This document shows positions 25,739 to 34,337 of a DNA stretch of 64,000 nucleotides, piece by piece. How positions within the stretch are numbered: position 1 is the first letter of the stretch; the number at the start of each line of letters is the position of its first letter. Under the pieces are notes generated by a model. It saw only the letters and a program-made list of their open reading frames with translations. It did no database searches and was not told where the DNA came from. This DNA comes from Caenimonas soli (lineage in GTDB: Bacteria > Pseudomonadota > Gammaproteobacteria > Burkholderiales > Burkholderiaceae_C). Position numbers and translations under genes: made by a program. The DNA lies in the NCBI RefSeq assembly GCF_013155545.1, contig NZ_JABJVV010000001.1, positions 620,001-684,000 on the forward strand, read 5' to 3'.

Positions 25739-26553
25739 ACCCGAACAAGACCCTCTGGGAAAAAGGCGACTTCACCCGTATCGCCGAAAGCATGCGGGAA
25801 AACGGGGAAGACATCGTCAGGCAAGCCGGCATCACTCCCGGCATGAGAGTTCTCGACCTCGGATGCGGCGATGGCACGACGGCCATCCCGGCCGCGAAGC
25901 TGGGCGCCAATGTGCTCGGCGTGGACATCGCAAGCAACCTGGTCGCCGCGGGCAACCGGCGCGCGGCCCAGGAAGGCTTGTCGGCGACCTGCCATTTTTT
26001 GGAAGGCGACGCCTGCGACCTGGGCAGTATCGAGAACAAGACCTTCGATCTCGTCATCAGCATGTTCGGCGCCATGTTCGCCCCCAAGCCCTTCGACGTG
26101 GCCAGGGAGATGGTTCGCGTGACCAAGCGCGGCGGCCGCATCATCATGGGCAACTGGATCCCCAATGACCCGACGCTGGTCGCGCAGATCCTGAAGATCA
26201 GCGCGTCCTACTCGCCGCCGCCGCCCGAAGGCTTCATCAGCCCGATGACCTGGGGCTCGCCCACCAACGTGATCGAACGCTTCGGCGAGGCGGGCATCGC
26301 GTACGAGGGCATCACCTGTGAGCGGGACAGCTACCTGTTCGACTTCAAGGGGTCACCGGCGGAGTTCGTCGACACGTTCCGGCAGTTCTACGGGCCCACG
26401 ATGAATGCCTTCGACGCGGCCGCCAAGGAGGGTCGGACGGATGCGCTGCGCAAAGAGCTGGTGACGCTGTTCGAAAGCCAGAACCTGAGCCAGTACCCAG
26501 GCACGGCGTTGATCCCGGCGACGTTCCTGCGAGTGACGGTGCAAGTGGGCTGA
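25735..26553 (+). CDS. class I SAM-dependent methyltransferase
   Basis: A 272-residue methyltransferase of the UbiE/Methyltransf_11 type. Motif I is VLDLGCGDGTTAIPAAKLGA, then VLGVDIASNLVAAGNRRA as motif post I, FDLVISMFGAMFAPKPFDVA as motif II, and RVTKRGGRIIMGNW as motif III. The substrate is unknown. Its start overlaps the cupin stop, so a coupled cupin-methyltransferase function is likely. Confidence 0.9.
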   Translation: MNPNKTLWEKGDFTRIAESMRENGEDIVRQAGITPGMRVLDLGCGDGTTAIPAAKLGANVLGVDIASNLVAAGNRRAAQEGLSATCHFLEGDACDLGSIENKTFDLVISMFGAMFAPKPFDVAREMVRVTKRGGRIIMGNWIPNDPTLVAQILKISASYSPPPPEGFISPMTWGSPTNVIERFGEAGIAYEGITCERDSYLFDFKGSPAEFVDTFRQFYGPTMNAFDAAAKEGRTDALRKELVTLFESQNLSQYPGTALIPATFLRVTVQVG

Positions 26554-26571
26554 CGGTACGCCTTTGCGACT

Positions 26572-27390
26572 CTACTGGCCCGAGCCAGCCCAGTAGAGCG
26601 CCGCGGGATTGCTGGTGAGCGCCAGGGTGGCGGCTTCCTCTCCCACCCAGTCGTACACCGCATCGAGCAAGCTTGGATATACCGCGAGCGCTTCGTAGTT
26701 GGTACAGGGCCAGTCGCTGCCCCACAGCAAACTCCGAGGACCCAGCTCGTCATGAAGGATCCTGCCCACCGCGCGGGGGTCTTTTCCTTCCAGGCGATAT
26801 GCGCCGCTCAACTTGACGTGCACCGGGTTCAGGCGAGCGCGCGCCCTCAGCATTCCGATCGTCGGGTCCGAAGCCGAGGCTGCGGCAGGTTTGCTCATGT
26901 GGTCGACGACCAGCGGGATTCCCCTGGGGAGTTGGCGCAGCACATGCGGCAGGCCTCCCACGTCGGTGTGGAGTTCCACGTGCCAGTCCAGCAGGAACAT
27001 CTCGTCCCAAACCGAAGTGGCATGGTTCCATGCGCCCAGGTCGTGGGAGGCACCGGAGAGATTGAGGCGAATTCCGCGCACACCGCACGATTGAAGATGA
27101 CGCAACTGCTCCGCTGACCAGGCAGGATCGATTACAGCGATCCCGCACAAGGTGTCGGCGTGCTTGCGCAGCTCTTCGCACAGGCGGGTGTTGTTGGTGC
27201 CTAGAAAGCTGGGTTGGACGAGTACGCCTCGGCCCACCCCTACCGCGCTTGCGGCAGCCCGCCAGGTCTGGAAATCCGCGTCATACGCGGGGACATACCG
27301 TGCGCCGGGACTCGCCTCGCCCGCTGCGAAGAGGTGGAAGTGAGAGTCGACCAAAAGGTTTTTTGACGATTTCGGCGGCATGCAGTACAT
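26572..27390 (-). CDS. amidohydrolase-family protein (2-pyrone-4,6-dicarboxylate lactonase-like)
   Basis: A 272-residue TIM-barrel metal hydrolase of the amidohydrolase_2 type. It has metal-binding HxH in LLVDSHFHLFAAGE, His in PLVVDHMSKPAA, and Asp in LLWGSDWPCTNYEA. Members include pyrone-dicarboxylate lactonases and related lactone hydrolases. AGAGGA lies 5 bp upstream of the ATG at 27390; that sequence is part of a palindrome shared with the divergent GntR gene. It presumably belongs to the catabolic function controlled by that regulator and served by the two Bug receptors (inference). Confidence 0.85.
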   Translation of the reverse strand: MYCMPPKSSKNLLVDSHFHLFAAGEASPGARYVPAYDADFQTWRAAASAVGVGRGVLVQPSFLGTNNTRLCEELRKHADTLCGIAVIDPAWSAEQLRHLQSCGVRGIRLNLSGASHDLGAWNHATSVWDEMFLLDWHVELHTDVGGLPHVLRQLPRGIPLVVDHMSKPAAASASDPTIGMLRARARLNPVHVKLSGAYRLEGKDPRAVGRILHDELGPRSLLWGSDWPCTNYEALAVYPSLLDAVYDWVGEEAATLALTSNPAALYWAGSGQ

Positions 27391-27391
27391 T

Positions 27392-27411
27392 CTAGTCCTC
27401 TAGAGGTCTAG
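27392..27411. promoter_or_regulatory. 20-bp palindrome filling the gap between divergent amidohydrolase and GntR genes
   Basis: The 20 bases begin CTAG, end CTAG and centre on the perfect 10-bp palindrome CCTCTAGAGG; only one pair of bases mismatches. The 24-bp gap between the two start codons consists almost entirely of this element, and AGAGG on each strand sits at ribosome-binding distance from both ATGs. It is the best candidate operator for the GntR regulator and may double as Shine-Dalgarno for both genes. Confidence 0.65.
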
Positions 27412-27414
27412 TCG

Positions 27415-28167
27415 ATGCAACAAAGCAGTCAATTCACCGCCGACGTGGAGCCGTCCATTCCCGGCCTGAGCCGCTATGCGGAGCTTGCGACGGACCTGCG
27501 CGCGCGCATCCTGCGGGGCCAATGGGAGCCGGGGCAAGCCCTCACCGCTGAAGCTGAACTGGCGCGCGCCTATGGCGTCGCCCTGGGCACGATCCGGCAG
27601 GCGATTGCGCTGTTGGTGGATCAGGGCCTGCTTGAACGGCGGCACGGCAAAGGCACGTTCGTGAAAGCGGGGCTCGGCGGCGCGTCGATGCTGCGCTTCT
27701 TCCGTTTCCGTCATGCCGACTCATCGCAGGCGCCCACCTCGCGCATCCTGAATCGCAAGCGGATACCGGCCGATGCTGCCACCTCTCAAGCCTTGACGAT
27801 CCCTGAAAACGCGCCCGTGCTGGCACTGGAGCGCCTGCGCAGCATCGCCGGGCAGCCGTGCCTGCTCGAGACGATCATGCTGCCCCTGCCCCTGTTCGAG
27901 CCGCTCGCAAGCTCGGATCCGGCAGCTTGGGGCGATCTTCTCTACCCCGAGTACCAGCGTCGATGCGGGGTGGTCGTCCACCAGGCCGAAGATCAGCTGA
28001 GCTTTGACACGTTGGGCGCATCGAATGCCCGACGGCTGGGACTCACGAAGGGCCACCCCTGCGTGCGTGTTCGGCGCCGGGCGTATGACCTCACCGGCCG
28101 ATGCGTGGAGCTTCGCATCACCCTCGGCGATGCGTTTGACTTCGAATACACGGCCCACGTGCGGTGA
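27415..28167 (+). CDS. GntR-family transcriptional regulator (UTRA type)
   Basis: A 250-residue regulator. The wHTH spans SRYAELATDLRARILRGQWE to YGVALGTIRQAIALLVDQGL and ERRHGKGTFV; the UTRA domain follows, with LALERLRSIAGQPCLLETIM and a C-terminal YDLTGRCVELRITLGDAFDF. It is followed by two Bug-receptor genes on the same strand and is divergent from the amidohydrolase. It probably represses the whole cluster. Confidence 0.92.
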   Translation: MQQSSQFTADVEPSIPGLSRYAELATDLRARILRGQWEPGQALTAEAELARAYGVALGTIRQAIALLVDQGLLERRHGKGTFVKAGLGGASMLRFFRFRHADSSQAPTSRILNRKRIPADAATSQALTIPENAPVLALERLRSIAGQPCLLETIMLPLPLFEPLASSDPAAWGDLLYPEYQRRCGVVVHQAEDQLSFDTLGASNARRLGLTKGHPCVRVRRRAYDLTGRCVELRITLGDAFDFEYTAHVR

Positions 28168-28198
28168 GGCCCTTCACTTCTTCTCCAGGAGACAGTCC

Positions 28199-29188
28199 AT
28201 GAAGCCCCGTTATTCTTCGCTCGGCCGTGCCGCCGGCATCGTCACGATCGGCATCCTGGCGGCCGCGGCGCAAGCCAACGCCCAGCCGACAGCCTGGCCC
28301 GCGAAGCCCATCACACTCGTGGTGACCTATCCGCCCGGCGGCGGCGCTGACGCCATGGCTCGCCTGATCGCGCCCAAAATGGGTGAAGCGCTCGGCCAGA
28401 ACGTGATCGTCGATAACCGCCCCGGCGCAGGCGGACAGATCGGGGCCTCCTTCGTGGCCAAGGCCGCGCCGGATGGTCATACGCTGATGCTCGACGCGTC
28501 ATCGTTCGCAGTCAATCCGTCGCTCTACCCCAAGCTGCCCTACGACAGCAGCAAGGCGTTCCGCGCGATCGGCCTTGTCGCGCAGTTTCCGAACGTGGTG
28601 CTGGTGAATGCCCAGTTCCCGGCGAAATCGGTGGGCGAACTCACTGCGCTTGCGCGTGCGCGCAAGGACGCTGTCTCCTACGCCTCGTCGGGCAACGGCT
28701 CGGCCCAGCATCTCGCCGGGGCGCTGTTCGAATCGGCAGCCAAGGTCGACATGGTTCACGTTCCTTACAAGGGAGGTGGCCCGGCGTTGAACGATGTGAT
28801 CGGCGGGCAGGTTCCGCTCTTCTTCGGCAATCTTGCTTCCACCCTTCAGCATGTGCAGTCCGGCAAACTGCGAGCACTTGCCGTCACCTCCGCCAGACGT
28901 TCCAGCATGCTCCCGGACGTGCCCACCTTGACCGAATCAGGTCTGCAGGGAGCCGATATCTATGAGTGGAACGCGCTCTTCGCGCCCAGTGGCACCCCTG
29001 AGCAAGTGGTGCAAAAGCTCAACGCCGCGCTGCACAAGGCCATCGACGCGCCCGACGTCAAGGCACGCATCGCTCAGCTTGGCGGCGAACCCCAGCGAAC
29101 GACGCCCGACGCCGCCCAGCAATTCATCAGCGCCCAGATGTCTCTGTGGGCGCGGGTGATCAAGGACCGCAACATCACTATCGAGTGA
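28199..29188 (+). CDS. Bug/TctC-family substrate-binding protein
   Basis: A 329-residue periplasmic receptor. Signal peptide MKPRYSSLGRAAGIVTIGIL ends AQANAQ. Motifs: WPAKPITLVVTYPPGGGADA, GQNVIVDNRPGAGG, VHVPYKGGGPALNDVIGGQV, and a C-terminal APDVKARIAQLGGEP helix. CAGGAGACAG precedes the ATG. It lies between the GntR gene and a second Bug gene (30 bp apart), a tandem arrangement without membrane subunits. Confidence 0.93.
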   Translation: MKPRYSSLGRAAGIVTIGILAAAAQANAQPTAWPAKPITLVVTYPPGGGADAMARLIAPKMGEALGQNVIVDNRPGAGGQIGASFVAKAAPDGHTLMLDASSFAVNPSLYPKLPYDSSKAFRAIGLVAQFPNVVLVNAQFPAKSVGELTALARARKDAVSYASSGNGSAQHLAGALFESAAKVDMVHVPYKGGGPALNDVIGGQVPLFFGNLASTLQHVQSGKLRALAVTSARRSSMLPDVPTLTESGLQGADIYEWNALFAPSGTPEQVVQKLNAALHKAIDAPDVKARIAQLGGEPQRTTPDAAQQFISAQMSLWARVIKDRNITIE

Positions 29189-29218
29189 CTCGACGCCCCT
29201 AACCCAACCCGGAAAGAA

Positions 29219-30235
29219 ATGAGGTTTGACATGCAATTTGAAGATCAATCTACTACGCGGCGCACCTGGATCACCCAGGCCGCGGCGGCGGGACTCTCGC
29301 TCTCCCCGCTATTCGCAGCACGCGCCGCGGAGGCCTGGCCGACAAAGCCGGTACGCCTGGTGGTGCCGTTCGCACCCGGCGGAAGCTCCGAGATCGTGGC
29401 TCGAGCACTCGCCGGCGAGATGGCCAAGACCATCGGGCAGAACGTGTTTGTGGACAACAAGCCAGGCGCGGCCGGGAACATCGCCATGCAGGAAGTCGCG
29501 AACTCCACCGACGGCCACACACTCATCCTGGGTCACATCGGCACCCTTGCCGTGAACCCCTACATATTTCCCAAACTCCCGTACGATGCCGAACGGGACT
29601 TCGCCCCGATCACGCTCATCTCAAAGGTGCCCAGCCTTTATGTCGTGCATCCGGATCTGCCCGTGAAGGACTTGAAGGAGTTCGTCGCGTACGCCAAGGC
29701 GAGGCCTGGTCAGCTGAATTACGGCTCGGCCGGCAATGGCAGCGCCGGCCACCTGGCCATGGAGTACCTCAAGCTGGCGACGGGATCTTTCATGCTCCAT
29801 GTGCCGTATCGGGGCACGGGCCCCATGCTCACGGACCTGATGGCGGGCCGGTTGCAGGCGGCGTCGGTTGGCGCCCCGGCATTACTGCAATTCATCAAGG
29901 CAGGAAAGCTGCGGTGCATCGCCACGGGCAGTTCGACGCGCCTTTCCCAGTTGCCTGACGTCCCGACGGTAGCCGAACAGGGCTACAAGGGGTTCGAGAT
30001 GACGCAATGGTACGGATTGATGGCACCCAGCAAGCTTCCCAAAGAACACCTTGACAAGCTCGAAGCCGAGGCCGTGAAGGCTGCGCGCTCCAGGGCCGTC
30101 GCCGACAAACTGGGACAGGAGACCGCGATTGCCGTCGGCAGCACCCGCGCCGAGTTCGCCGCCTTCATCCGTCAGGAGCAGGCGCGCTGGAAACCAGTGA
30201 TCGCGCGCGCGCAGATCAAGCCGGAAGGCACCTGA
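29219..30235 (+). CDS. Bug/TctC-family substrate-binding protein with Tat-like leader
   Basis: A 338-residue receptor, second of a tandem pair. The N-terminus has a twin arginine (TTRRTWITQAAAAGLSLSPL) before LFAARAAEA, so Tat export is possible. Motifs are WPTKPVRLVVPFAPGGSSEI, GQNVFVDNKPGAAG, HVPYRGTGPMLTDLMAGRLQ and C-terminal GSTRAEFAAFIRQEQARWK. An ATG at 29231 is an alternative start. It diverges in sequence from its neighbour, so the two may bind different ligands of one pathway. Confidence 0.92.
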   Translation: MRFDMQFEDQSTTRRTWITQAAAAGLSLSPLFAARAAEAWPTKPVRLVVPFAPGGSSEIVARALAGEMAKTIGQNVFVDNKPGAAGNIAMQEVANSTDGHTLILGHIGTLAVNPYIFPKLPYDAERDFAPITLISKVPSLYVVHPDLPVKDLKEFVAYAKARPGQLNYGSAGNGSAGHLAMEYLKLATGSFMLHVPYRGTGPMLTDLMAGRLQAASVGAPALLQFIKAGKLRCIATGSSTRLSQLPDVPTVAEQGYKGFEMTQWYGLMAPSKLPKEHLDKLEAEAVKAARSRAVADKLGQETAIAVGSTRAEFAAFIRQEQARWKPVIARAQIKPEGT

Positions 30236-30239
30236 CCAC

Positions 30240-30890
30240 CTAGCCAGGACGGATGTCTGATTTTGGCCGGCGGACGGCCCTCACCTTCCCGCTATTGCCG
30301 CCGCCGCAAAAAAACTGCTCTGCACCGTCGGACTCGAGCCCGGAGATGCCCACCCCGGCCGGCATCTCCAGGGCCTCCAGGACTTCCCCGGTCCGCGGAT
30401 CGATCCGCCGCAACTCGCTTTCGTCGCCTTCCCAGGTGGCGTGCCACAGCTCGCCATCGACCCAGCTCACGCCGGTGACGAAGCGGTTGGATTCGATGGT
30501 GCGAAGCACGGCACCTGTCTGCGGATCGATCTGATGGATCTTGCGGTCCCGGTGCTGGCCCACCCATAAGGTCCCTTCCGCCCACGCGAGCCCCGAGTCG
30601 CCGCCACCGCCCGGCGCGGGGATGGTGGCGAGTACGCGGCCGGTGTCCGGGTCGATCTTCTGGATGCGGTCCTCCGCGATCTGGAAGAGGTGCCGGCCGT
30701 CGAACGCCGTGCCCGCATGCGCGGCGACGTCGATCGAGCGCACCGTCTGTCCGCTCGCCGGATCGAGGGCGTTCAGCTTGTCCCCGGAGGCAAACCAGAC
30801 CTGCCGGCCGTCATAGGTGACGCCACCCACTTTCTCGACACCCGGAAAGGGCCCGTATTCACGCACGATTTTGGCTGCTTGTCGCTTCAT
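30240..30890 (-). CDS. beta-propeller protein, glutamine-cyclotransferase/SMP-30-like
   Basis: A 216-residue protein built of repeated blades: VEKVGGVTYDGRQVWFASGD, AGTAFDGRHLFQIAEDRIQK, DSGLAWAEGTLWVGQHRDRK and VTGVSWVDGELWHATWEGDE. The D-P-x-T-G turns recur between strands. It most resembles glutamine cyclotransferase-type propellers, without a signal peptide. No catalytic residues can be assigned. It lies 9 bp downstream of the HTH regulator on the same strand, so co-transcription is likely. Confidence 0.7.
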   Translation of the reverse strand: MKRQAAKIVREYGPFPGVEKVGGVTYDGRQVWFASGDKLNALDPASGQTVRSIDVAAHAGTAFDGRHLFQIAEDRIQKIDPDTGRVLATIPAPGGGGDSGLAWAEGTLWVGQHRDRKIHQIDPQTGAVLRTIESNRFVTGVSWVDGELWHATWEGDESELRRIDPRTGEVLEALEMPAGVGISGLESDGAEQFFCGGGNSGKVRAVRRPKSDIRPG

Positions 30891-30899
30891 GCCGCCATC

Positions 30900-32123
30900 C
30901 TACTCACCTGGCAGCGAAGCGGGGAGTAACAATGCCGTCGTGAATCCGGCCACGGTCGGCGTCGTCATCCAGCGACGCGATCGCCCGTGGCCCAACCATT
31001 GCACCTTGCCCGCCCCCGCCAGGGATTCCAGCGCACGCTGCACGGTGCGCTGGCTGGCGCCCAGTGCCAGCGCCAGGGCCGAGCTCGACCACGACTCGCC
31101 GTCGGCCAGGAAGGCGAGCACCTCCCCATGCTCCCCTTCCATCGGCCGCGCCAGCACGGCCACCTCGGCCGCGTGGTGAGGCTCCAGCACGAAGCCCTGC
31201 TTCGTCGCCGTCACGCTTGCCAGTGGTTGTAGCAGCGTGCGAAGCCGTCCCATCTCGACCCGCAACCGCGCTCGATACGACTCGTCCGCTTCCTTGCCGC
31301 GGAAGGCCCGCGCGACCAGTGTGTCCCGCGGCACGTCGGCGGGCCACGCCTCGCCCAACGCGCGGGCCAGCGCAAACAACACCGGCCGGCTTGCCAGTGA
31401 CACCGACACTCCTGCCCGGCGCACCGCATAGCGGCACGCGTCCACGACGAACGCCTCGGATGCGAGAAGCGCTTCCACCTCTTCGAGCAGCAGGGCCCGC
31501 CCCTCGCCGCGCGAGATCAGGCGCGCCGCGGGCGCGTCCAGAGCGCGCGAGGCGCTCGCCACTTCCGCCGCCAGCGCGGGGATGCCTGCCTGGCGCGCGG
31601 CGAGCTCGGCCCCGGCGAGCGCAGCGCGCGCCGTCTTCGTGTGCAGGCGCCGCACCGCGAGCCCCGCAACCACCAGCGCATGGGCGACCTTCGATGCCGG
31701 CGGCAAGGGTGTGGGATCGAGCCCGGCGAGCGTCCGCTCGGCCTCGTCGAGCTGGCCGATCAGCAAGAGGCGCCGGGCCTGGAGATGTCCCGCATGAGCG
31801 GCGTTGGCCTTGTCGCCATGCGCTTCGAGCGTCGCCCTTGCGGCGTCCAGCGCCTTCGCCGGCCAGCCCAGGTCGCGCGAGACGAGCGCGATCTCGGCCT
31901 CGGCGACCACGCACCGGGCGCGGTCCACGGCTTCTTTCGATCCGAAGGCGCGGGCGGCACTTCGCAACAGCGCCTTTGCCCGCACGAGATCGCCGAGCCG
32001 CGCCATCGCGATGCCCCGAAGCGCGAGCGCGGCTGCGTCGTCGCGCAGAGCCACGCGGTTCAGCGCGCCGAGCACATCACCGGCCGCGAGCGCGCGCGCC
32101 GCGGCAGTGATCAGCGAATCCAT
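30900..32123 (-). CDS. helix-turn-helix regulator with helical N-terminal repeats
   Basis: A 407-residue protein. The N-terminal 230 residues are Ala/Leu-rich helix pairs (MDSLITAAARALAAGDVLGA; LGDLVRAKALLRSAARAFGS; LLLIGQLDEAERTLAGLDPT), TPR-like. After a middle BTAD-like section (VARAFRGKEADESYRARLRV), the C-terminus holds a wHTH: SSSALALALGASQRTVQRAL then GKVQWLGHGRSRRWM. It probably controls the adjacent propeller gene and/or the divergent DUF899/DUF2182 pair. The start at 32123 replaces a longer, low-quality extension. Confidence 0.8.
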   Translation of the reverse strand: MDSLITAAARALAAGDVLGALNRVALRDDAAALALRGIAMARLGDLVRAKALLRSAARAFGSKEAVDRARCVVAEAEIALVSRDLGWPAKALDAARATLEAHGDKANAAHAGHLQARRLLLIGQLDEAERTLAGLDPTPLPPASKVAHALVVAGLAVRRLHTKTARAALAGAELAARQAGIPALAAEVASASRALDAPAARLISRGEGRALLLEEVEALLASEAFVVDACRYAVRRAGVSVSLASRPVLFALARALGEAWPADVPRDTLVARAFRGKEADESYRARLRVEMGRLRTLLQPLASVTATKQGFVLEPHHAAEVAVLARPMEGEHGEVLAFLADGESWSSSALALALGASQRTVQRALESLAGAGKVQWLGHGRSRRWMTTPTVAGFTTALLLPASLPGE

Positions 32124-32228
32124 CCCCACCTCGCCAAATATCCCGCCACATTTGTCACTCTCACTCTCCCCATGCTTGTTTTTACTATAAGCCCACGCCT
32201 GATCGACAACCAACGAAAGGAGATGGCG

Positions 32229-33044
32229 ATGACGACACATAGGACCGGAACACGCGAAGAATGGATGGCCGCGCGGCTCGAGCTGCTCACTGCGGAGAAG
32301 GAGCTGACGCGGCGCGGCGACGAGCTGGCGCGGCAACGCCAGCAACTGCCGTGGGTGCGGATCATCAAGAGATATCAGTTCGAGACCGACGAAGGCGGCG
32401 CCTCGCTGGCGGACCTGTTCCAGGGGCGCTCGCAGCTGCTGGTCTATCACTTCATGTTCGGGCCCGACTACACGGCGGGCTGCCCCTCCTGCTCGATGAT
32501 CGCGGATGGCTTCAATGGGTTCGCCGTGCACCTGGCCAACCATGACGTGACACTCTGCGCGGTCTCGCGGGCGCCGCTCGCGAAGCTGCAGGCGTTCAAG
32601 CAGCGGATGGGCTGGACTTTCCCCTGGGCGTCCTCGGCCGCCGGCGACTTCAACGCCGACTTCAACGTCACGTTCACGGAAGCGCAGCAGCGCAAGGGCG
32701 ACATCGACTACAACTACCGGCGCGAGCCGGCGTGGACGCTACGCGGGATCGGCGACTCGCTGACGAAAGGCGGCGAGGGACCCGTCGCCGAGATCGCGGC
32801 CACGACCGGAACCGACGTGGCCACGTACACGCGAGAGAGACCGGGCATGAGCGCGTTCGTGCGCGAGGACGGCGCGATCTACCACACCTACTCCACCTAC
32901 GCACGTGGACTGGACGCGCTGTGGGGCGTGTACCCGTGGCTCGACCGCGCCCCGATGGGACGCAACGAGACGGGCATCTGGTGGCGCCGTCACGACGAGT
33001 ATGACGAGCCGGCGCGCACCGCCAGCGCGGCGTGCTGTGCCTGA
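32229..33044 (+). CDS. DUF899 thioredoxin-like family protein
   Basis: A 271-residue DUF899 protein. It has TREEWMAARLELLTAEKELT at the N-terminus, a thioredoxin-fold core with a CxxC (GCPSCSMIADGF, C85 and C88), and the C-terminal VYPWLDRAPMGRNE and WWRRHDEY blocks. GAAAGGAG precedes two in-frame ATGs (32223 and 32229); the second has better spacing. DUF899 proteins frequently neighbour DUF2182 membrane proteins, as here, suggesting a shared redox role. The Cys-rich tail SAACCA is notable. Confidence 0.85.
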   Translation: MTTHRTGTREEWMAARLELLTAEKELTRRGDELARQRQQLPWVRIIKRYQFETDEGGASLADLFQGRSQLLVYHFMFGPDYTAGCPSCSMIADGFNGFAVHLANHDVTLCAVSRAPLAKLQAFKQRMGWTFPWASSAAGDFNADFNVTFTEAQQRKGDIDYNYRREPAWTLRGIGDSLTKGGEGPVAEIAATTGTDVATYTRERPGMSAFVREDGAIYHTYSTYARGLDALWGVYPWLDRAPMGRNETGIWWRRHDEYDEPARTASAACCA

Positions 33045-33663
33045 GCACAACCTGTGGATGCCGATGTGCGGCCAGACTTGGGCCGGCACAGCGGCGTCCT
33101 TCGTCGGCATGTGGGCCGCAATGATGGTGGCGATGATGCTGCCGTCATTGGCGCCCACGCTGTGGCGCTATCGGCTGGCACGGGGCACGTTGGTAGGCGC
33201 GGGCTACTTTGTCGTATGGACCGTGCTCGGGCTGAGCATCTTCGCGCTGGGCGCTGCGCTCGCGGAAGCCGCCATGCAGATGCCGGCGGTGGCGCGCGCC
33301 GTTCCCGTGTCATCGGGGATGGTCGTGCTGCTCGCCGGCGCGTTCCAGTTCACGGCGTGGAAGGCGCATCACCTGGCTTGCTGCCGGCAAGCACCGGGAC
33401 GGGACCTTGCGTTCCCCGCGAACGTCGGCATGGCATGGCGCCACGGCGTGCGGCTGGGCTTGCACTGCTGCTACTCGTGCGCCGGCCTGACGGCCATCCT
33501 CCTTGTCATGGGCGTCATGGACCTGCGCGCGATGGCGATCGTCACGGCAGCCATTACCGCCGAGCGTCTTGCGCCGGCGGGTGAGCGCGTCGCCCGCGCC
33601 GTCGGAGCCGTCTCAGTGGGGGCAGGCTTGGTGCTGACCGCGCGAGCGGTCTGGCTCGCGTAA
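33037..33663 (+). CDS. DUF2182 integral membrane protein
   Basis: A 208-residue membrane protein with about five helices: GMWAAMMVAMMLPSLAPTLW, GYFVVWTVLGLSIFALGAAL, SSGMVVLLAGAFQFTAWKA, LHCCYSCAGLTAILLVMGVM and a C-terminal helix. The family's Cys/His motifs KAHHLACCR and LGLHCCYSCAG are present, suggesting metal handling. Full-length homologues have an additional N-terminal helix that is missing here. The GTG at 33037, overlapping the upstream stop, or ATG at 33058 could be the start. Confidence 0.8.
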   Translation: MPEHNLWMPMCGQTWAGTAASFVGMWAAMMVAMMLPSLAPTLWRYRLARGTLVGAGYFVVWTVLGLSIFALGAALAEAAMQMPAVARAVPVSSGMVVLLAGAFQFTAWKAHHLACCRQAPGRDLAFPANVGMAWRHGVRLGLHCCYSCAGLTAILLVMGVMDLRAMAIVTAAITAERLAPAGERVARAVGAVSVGAGLVLTARAVWLA

Positions 33664-33671
33664 ACGCCGAG

Positions 33672-34124
33672 CTAGAACTTTCCGATGACCTGTGCCTTTG
33701 CGAGCACCTGAGCGCCATACCTCGCCTCGAACGCATCGATGGTCCACGGCGTGCGCGTGTCGACCTGCAGCTTGTCGCGCGAGGCGAACACGGCAAAGCG
33801 ATAGGCGTGCACCCCATCGGGCGGACACATTCCTTCGTAGCCGCGCCCGCCGCCCGTGGTCTGCCCGACGTCACCGGAAAGCTGCTGGCCCGCGGCGATG
33901 GTCACATCGCCGTTCGCCGGGACGTTGAACATGTTCCAGTGCACCCACACCTTGCCGGCGGGCTTCACCGCGTCGGGGTCGTCGGCGACGATCGCGATGA
34001 ACTTGGTGTCGGCCGGCACGCCGCGAATGGTGAGCTGCACCGGCTGATCCGTTCCGCCCTTGGCGCGGCAGGCGTGGGGTTTCTGGATCCGACCGCCCAC
34101 GATGCTGGAAGAAGAGAGTTCCAT
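33672..34124 (-). CDS. YbhB/YbcL family (PEBP/Raf kinase inhibitor-like) protein
   Basis: A 150-residue phosphatidylethanolamine-binding-protein-like protein. Motifs are KFIAIVADDPDAVKPAGKVW, VHWNMFNVPA and the conserved CPPDGVHAYRFAVFA. The start at 34124 has AGAGGAGGCTCTC upstream. No signal peptide, so it is cytosolic. The function of bacterial members is unknown. It converges with the DUF2182 gene. Confidence 0.88.
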   Translation of the reverse strand: MELSSSSIVGGRIQKPHACRAKGGTDQPVQLTIRGVPADTKFIAIVADDPDAVKPAGKVWVHWNMFNVPANGDVTIAAGQQLSGDVGQTTGGGRGYEGMCPPDGVHAYRFAVFASRDKLQVDTRTPWTIDAFEARYGAQVLAKAQVIGKF

Positions 34125-34337
34125 GAGAGCCTCCTCTTTCAATCTACGCCTTTGCGCGCCGGTGCGCAAACGCGGCCCCAGCTCGACAAACAGCGGGTCA
34201 ATCGGGACATTTTTCGTAATCGCTGAAGCTACCCGGCACCAAGCTTGCCGTGCGTTACCGGCGCTTGCCTTCGCCAGTGATCAGAATCATCATTGGCGGT
34301 GACCATGACGTGCATGGCCGCGTAGCAGGAGAGCAAC

